Below are positions 7,682-10,584 of a stretch of DNA of 10,584 nt, piece after piece. The stretch's first letter is position 1. Each line of letters starts with the position of its first letter. Position numbers and translations under genes: made by a program. The stretch is from Georgenia sp. (GTDB taxonomy: Bacteria; Actinomycetota; Actinomycetes; Actinomycetales; Actinomycetaceae): contig DAHVRG010000134.1 of assembly GCA_027322565.1 (NCBI GenBank), positions 1 to 10,584 of the forward strand, given 5' to 3'. The notes under the pieces were generated by a model, which ran no database searches, had not been told where the DNA came from, and worked only from the letters and a program-made list of their open reading frames with translations.

Positions 7682-7794
7682 CCCGGTGAGAGCCGAGTCT
7701 GTCAGCGACAGCTCAGTTGGTCGCCGACAGCTCACTTCCCGGCGAGAGCCGAAGCTCTCGGCGACAGCTCATCTCCCGGCGAGAGCCGAGCTCA
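7682..7794. repeat. Mosaic cluster of short interspersed repeats
   Basis: Read on the minus strand, four units each begin with TGAGCT (starting at 7794, 7771, 7734 and 7715), with spacings of 23, 37 and 19 nt. Three units start TGAGCTGTCG. Three units also end with a second element, CGGCTCTCRCCGGG, at 7774-7789, 7737-7752 and 7682-7696 (plus-strand positions). On the plus strand the second element reads CGGCGAGAGCCG, a small stem with a GAGA loop; the copy at 7682 has T for C, which keeps a G-U pair. The cluster also contains CTGTC-AGC-GACAG (7699-7711). It codes for nothing credible. It resembles dispersed actinobacterial intergenic repeats, but I cannot name a family. Confidence 0.8.
7743..7760 (-). 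other. Hairpin with TTCG loop inside the repeat cluster
   Basis: CGAGAGC (7743-7749) and GCTCTCG (7754-7760) form a perfect 7-bp stem. On the minus strand the loop is TTCG closed by a C-G pair, the exceptionally stable UUCG tetraloop in RNA. This is the strongest local fold in the repeat cluster and would appear in a transcript running past the end of xylB. Confidence 0.6.
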
Positions 7795-7833
7795 CGGCAG
7801 CCGGGTCCCGCGACGGCGGGACCCGGCTGCCGT
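7794..7833. terminator. Bidirectional terminator between convergent genes
   Basis: Two 18-base arms (7794-7811 and 7816-7833) are perfect reverse complements around a GACG loop. The element lies between the end of the oxidoreductase gene on the plus strand and the end of xylB on the minus strand, where a shared terminator is expected. A true T-run is absent on both sides, which is common in high-GC actinobacteria. Stem perfection and position make termination the best reading. Nothing else is recognisable from 7834 to the xylB stop. Confidence 0.85.
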
Positions 7834-7864
7834 CGTCGTCCTCGGGCGCGGGTCCTGCCGCCCG

Positions 7865-9310
7865 TCAGGCCGCGTACTCCTCCAGGACGCGGGCGGCAGC
7901 CTCCCGGTAGCGTTCGAGCACCTCGGGCGTCGGCTCGGCCGTGAGCACCCGGGTCCCCTCCCGCTCCCAGGCCGGCGGGTGGTCGCTGCCGGCCAGCGCC
8001 CACGCCGCCTGGCGTGCGGCGCCGGCGGCGACGTACTCACCGGGCTCGGGCAGCTCGACCTCGCGTCCCAGCACCGCCGGCGCGATCCGCTGCACGGCCT
8101 CCGAGCGTGCCCCGCCGCCGATGAGCCGGACGCGGCGCACCTCCACACCGCGCGCCTCGACCGCGGCCAGCCCCTCGGCGAGATGGCACAGCATGCCCTC
8201 GACGGCTGCGCGGGCGAGGTTCTCCCTGGTCAGTGACGTGCGAGTCATGCCGCGCAGCGACGCGGTCGCGTCCGGCAGGTTGGGCGTGCGCTCGCCGTCG
8301 AGGTAGGGCACGTGGACGAGCCCGCCCGCCCCGGGCTCGGCGGCCAGCGCGAGCTCGCTCAGGGTCGCGTGGTCGACGCCGAGCAGCCCGGCGGTGGCGT
8401 CGAGCACGCGGGAGGCGTTGAGGGTCGTCGCCATGGGGAGGAAGTTGCCGGTGGCGTCGGCGAACCCGGTGACGAGGCCGCTCGGGTCGTGCACGGGGGA
8501 CGGGCTGACAGCGGAGACGACGCCCGAGGTCCCGATCGAGATCGTCACGTCACCGGGCACCATCCCGACGCCGAGCGCGGCGGCGGCGTTGTCCCCGGCG
8601 CCCGCACCGAGGAGCGCCTCGGTCCCGTCGACCCGGCCTGCAGAGACGGCGGGACCGAGTACGCGGGGCAGCACGAGGTCCGTCTCACGTCCGAGCGCGA
8701 GGTCGAGCAGGTCTCGGCGGTAGGTGTTCCCGGCCGGGTCGAAGTAGCCGGTGCCCGAGGCCTCGGACCGGTCGGTGGCGAGGTCCTCCAGCGCACCGGT
8801 GCCGGCGAGACGCCAGGTGAGCCAGTCGTGGGGGAGGGCGACGGCCGCGATGCGCTCGGCGTGTTGCGGCTCGTGCTCGGCGAGCCAGCGCAGCTTGGTG
8901 ACGGTGAAGGAGGCCACCGGCACAGAGCAGATGGCCTCCACCCAGCGCCGTCGTCCGGCGGCGTCGTCGCCGTCCCCGAGCTCCCGCACGAGGTCCGCGG
9001 CCGCCTGCGCGGAGCGCGTGTCGTTCCACAGCAGCGCCGGCCGGATCACCCGGCCCGCGTCGTCGAGGGCGACCAGCCCGTGCTGCTGCCCACCGACCGC
9101 GACGGCCGCGACGTCCTCGAGCCCGCCGGCCTGGGAGATCGCCTCGCGCAGTGCCGACCACCAGGCCTCGGGGTCCACCTCGGTGCCGTCCGGGTGCCTC
9201 GCCTGGCCGGAGCGCACCAGGCGCCCCGTCTCGGCGTCGCGGACGACGACCTTGCAGGACTGGGTCGAGCTGTCGACACCCGCGACGAGCCGACCGGAGA
9301 GTGCAGCCAT
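7865..9310 (-). CDS. xylB: Xylulokinase (FGGY family)
   Basis: This encodes 481 residues. It phosphorylates D-xylulose with ATP to xylulose 5-phosphate, the entry to the pentose phosphate pathway. The N-terminal [10 protein letters not shown] (11-20) is the first ATP/Mg site of the actin-like fold. QQHG (75-78) and LLWNDTRS (93-100) match substrate-site segments of E. coli XylB. GAGDNAA places the catalytic base at Asp240, equivalent to Asp233 of E. coli. ISIGTSG (257-263), PYLDGERTP (335-343) and the LIGGGARS adenosine motif (396-403) follow. I chose the ATG at 9310: it has AAGGGG upstream and puts the first kinase strand at the usual distance, whereas the longer frame reaching 9418 would run through the promoter region. 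It is convergent with the xylosidase operon and divergent from the regulator gene. Another pentulose kinase specificity is possible but less likely. Confidence 0.95.
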   Translation of the reverse strand: MAALSGRLVAGVDSSTQSCKVVVRDAETGRLVRSGQARHPDGTEVDPEAWWSALREAISQAGGLEDVAAVAVGGQQHGLVALDDAGRVIRPALLWNDTRSAQAAADLVRELGDGDDAAGRRRWVEAICSVPVASFTVTKLRWLAEHEPQHAERIAAVALPHDWLTWRLAGTGALEDLATDRSEASGTGYFDPAGNTYRRDLLDLALGRETDLVLPRVLGPAVSAGRVDGTEALLGAGAGDNAAAALGVGMVPGDVTISIGTSGVVSAVSPSPVHDPSGLVTGFADATGNFLPMATTLNASRVLDATAGLLGVDHATLSELALAAEPGAGGLVHVPYLDGERTPNLPDATASLRGMTRTSLTRENLARAAVEGMLCHLAEGLAAVEARGVEVRRVRLIGGGARSEAVQRIAPAVLGREVELPEPGEYVAAGAARQAAWALAGSDHPPAWEREGTRVLTAEPTPEVLERYREAAARVLEEYAA

Positions 9311-9328
9311 GCGCCACCCCTTCGGGAC

Positions 9329-9350
9329 GGGATTGTTCCGGGATTGTTCC
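9329..9350. promoter_or_regulatory. Tandem 11-bp repeat, probable operator
   Basis: GGGATTGTTCC occurs twice back to back (9329-9339 and 9340-9350) with no mismatch. The 11-bp period is about one helical turn, so a protein would meet both copies on the same face. A GAACTAA at 9357-9363 adds an inverted half: GTTC (9346-9349), 7 nt, GAAC (9357-9360). The site lies just downstream of the predicted xylB start point and over the predicted regulator promoter. ROK repressors often bind TTGTTC/GAAC-like, AT-richer sites, so the adjacent ROK protein is the obvious candidate ligand. Binding is inferred. Confidence 0.6.
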
Positions 9351-9360
9351 GGCGTAGAAC
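9333..9360 (+). promoter_or_regulatory. Possible promoter of the ROK regulator gene
   Basis: TTGTTC (9333-9338) and TAGAAC (9355-9360), separated by 16 nt, could serve as -35 and -10 for the plus-strand regulator gene, with transcription starting about 23 nt before its ATG. Both hexamers are imperfect. The elements overlap the repeats and the xylB -10, so both promoters would be blocked by one bound repressor. Confidence 0.35.
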
Positions 9361-9387
9361 TAAACCAAGCGACATCGGTAGGGTCAA
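9359..9387 (-). promoter_or_regulatory. Predicted promoter of xylB
   Basis: On the minus strand, TTGACC (9387-9382) is a 5/6 match to the -35 consensus. After a 17-nt spacer comes TTTAGT (9364-9359), a 4/6 match to -10. Transcription would begin near 9352, giving a leader of roughly 40 nt that contains the tandem 11-bp repeats. Spacing and position are good; activity is not proven. Confidence 0.55.
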
Positions 9388-9390
9388 GGC

Positions 9391-10584
9391 ATGACCGTCG
9401 CCGAGGCCAGTGTGCCACCCGAGCCGATCACCCCCGCGCCCGGGAACCCGGGTGTCGGGCAGGCGTCGCTGCGGGACCGCAACCTCTCGGTCGTGGCCTC
9501 CCTCGCCTTCGCCTCGCCCGAGCCGGTCTCCCGTGCGGCGCTCGCGGCAGCGAGCGGGCTGACCCGGTCCACCGTCTCCCGGCTGGTCGACACGCTCCTC
9601 GCCGGCGGGGTGCTGCGCGAGCTGCCCCGACAGGTCGTCGGCCGGGGCCGGCCCGCGACCCCCCTCGCCCCCGCCCGCGGGACGCTGGCAGCGCTCGGGC
9701 TTGAGGTCTCGCCCAGCTACCTCGGGGCACGGCTCGTCGACCTCAGCGGGGAGGTGCTCGCCGAGCGGGTCGAGCCGGACCACCTCGAGGGCAGCGACCC
9801 GGCCGACGTCCTGCGTCGGCTCGCGCAGCTCGCCCGGAACCTGCTCTCCGCGAACGCCGGTGGCTTCACCTCCCTCGTCGGCGTGCGCCTTGCGGTCCCG
9901 GGGCTCGTCGACCGTTCCGGGCGCGTCCTGCGTGCCCCGAACCTGGGATGGCGGGAGGTCGACGTCGCGGACCACCTGCACGGGCTGCCCGGCGTGGTCC
10001 TGGCGAACGAGGCCGACCTTGCCGCCCTGGGGCACGCGCTGGACGCTCCCGGCCGGCCGGCCGAGAGCGGCACGTTCTTCTACGTCTCCGCCGATATCGG
10101 TATCGGTGGGGTGTACGTGGTCGACGGCCTGCCGGTGGTCGGCCGACACGGGTGGGCGGGGGAGATCGGGCACACGCTCGTCGACCCCGCCGGTCCGGTC
10201 TGCACCTGCGGCGCCGTCGGCTGCCTCGAGCAGTACGCGGGACGCGACGCGGCGCTCGCTGCGGCCGGGCTGCCGCCGGACAGCCCGGCCTCGGCCCTCG
10301 CCGCTGCGGCCTCTGCCGAGCCCGGTCCGGCGCGGGACGCCGTCGAGCGTGCGGGCGCGGCGCTCGGCACCGCGCTGGCGAACGTCGTCAACCTCCTCGA
10401 CGTCGACGACGTCGTCCTCGGCGGCGCGCTCATCGACCTCCTGCCCCTGCTGCGTTCGCCGCTCGAGGAGGAGCTGCGGCAGCGGGTCCTGGCCACCCCG
10501 TGGCTGGATGTCACGATCCGGCCAGGTCGCGGGGGCCAGCCTGCGCTCACCGGTGGCGCGTACGCCGTGCTCGCCGACGTCATC
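9391..10584 (+). CDS. ROK-family transcriptional regulator, XylR-like (3' end missing)
   Basis: The frame is open for 398 codons from ATG 9391 to the window edge. ROK regulators are about 400 residues, so little is missing. A winged helix-turn-helix (about 30-85, with [20 protein letters not shown]) precedes the sugar-kinase-like ROK domain. That domain has DIGIGG (235-240), the GEIGH motif (257-261) and the zinc-binding CTCGAVGC (271-278, Cys271, 273, 278 with His261). The N-terminal phosphate-binding motif is degenerate ([10 protein letters not shown]) and the kinase Asp region reads NEAD, so it should bind sugar without phosphorylating it. It probably represses xylB and itself, with xylose as inducer; this rests on its divergent position. 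The ribosome-binding site is weak (GGTAGGG, 9377-9383). A GTG at 9412 preceded by GAGG is an alternative start. Confidence 0.92.
   Translation, partial: MTVAEASVPPEPITPAPGNPGVGQASLRDRNLSVVASLAFASPEPVSRAALAAASGLTRSTVSRLVDTLLAGGVLRELPRQVVGRGRPATPLAPARGTLAALGLEVSPSYLGARLVDLSGEVLAERVEPDHLEGSDPADVLRRLAQLARNLLSANAGGFTSLVGVRLAVPGLVDRSGRVLRAPNLGWREVDVADHLHGLPGVVLANEADLAALGHALDAPGRPAESGTFFYVSADIGIGGVYVVDGLPVVGRHGWAGEIGHTLVDPAGPVCTCGAVGCLEQYAGRDAALAAAGLPPDSPASALAAAASAEPGPARDAVERAGAALGTALANVVNLLDVDDVVLGGALIDLLPLLRSPLEEELRQRVLATPWLDVTIRPGRGGQPALTGGAYAVLADVI

Noticed and set aside
7682..7794. CRISPR array
   Set aside because: The units are unequal (19-37 nt), the repeated parts are short and shuffled, there are no spacers of constant length and no cas genes.
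7713..8003. Small open frames crossing the repeat cluster on both strands
   Set aside because: They exist because stop codons are rare in this GC-rich sequence; their translations are just repeat units, and the region contains a terminator.
9311..9418. A 36-residue N-terminal extension of xylB
   Set aside because: It would cover the predicted promoter and the operator-like repeats and overlap the regulator gene. The ATG at 9310 has its own ribosome-binding site and begins the kinase fold at the normal place.

Overview
The window is about 10.6 kb of very GC-rich DNA. GC-ended codons, GTG starts, a mycothiol-linked oxidoreductase and an ABC sugar importer without its own ATPase all point to a high-GC actinomycete, perhaps of the Micrococcales. 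The genus cannot be fixed from sequence alone. The content is a xylan/xylo-oligosaccharide and xylose utilisation locus.

Layout: positions 1-7004 form a tightly packed plus-strand operon. It holds the 3' part of a sugar-binding protein gene, two CUT1-type permease genes, a GH3 beta-xylosidase and a GH43 beta-xylosidase/alpha-L-arabinofuranosidase. Stops and starts overlap at two junctions (permease 1/permease 2 and GH3/GH43), and the only gap of note (86 nt, before the GH3 gene) contains a GC-rich hairpin. A same-strand gene for an Rv2466c-type DsbA-fold oxidoreductase follows at 7056-7679 after 51 nt. It is probably a passenger rather than a xylan gene.

Positions 7680-7864 are non-coding. 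They hold a mosaic cluster of short repeats that can fold into small hairpins, then a perfect 18-bp inverted repeat that probably terminates transcription from both sides. Converging from the minus strand is xylB (xylulokinase, 7865-9310). Divergent from xylB is a ROK-family regulator gene (9391 to the window end, stop not reached), probably a XylR-type repressor. The 80-nt xylB/ROK intergenic region holds face-to-face promoter-like elements and a tandem exact 11-bp repeat that looks like an operator.

How it works together (inference): the binding protein and permeases import xylo-oligosaccharides, powered by a shared ATPase encoded elsewhere. The two glycosidases lack signal peptides and would trim the oligosaccharides to xylose, and if needed arabinose, in the cytoplasm. 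A xylose isomerase not present here would make xylulose, XylB would phosphorylate it into the pentose phosphate pathway, and the ROK protein would sense sugar and control at least xylB and itself. I see no phage, transposon, CRISPR or tRNA sequence. No clearly undescribed multi-gene system is visible; the most unusual sequence is the non-coding repeat cluster and the xylB/ROK control region.
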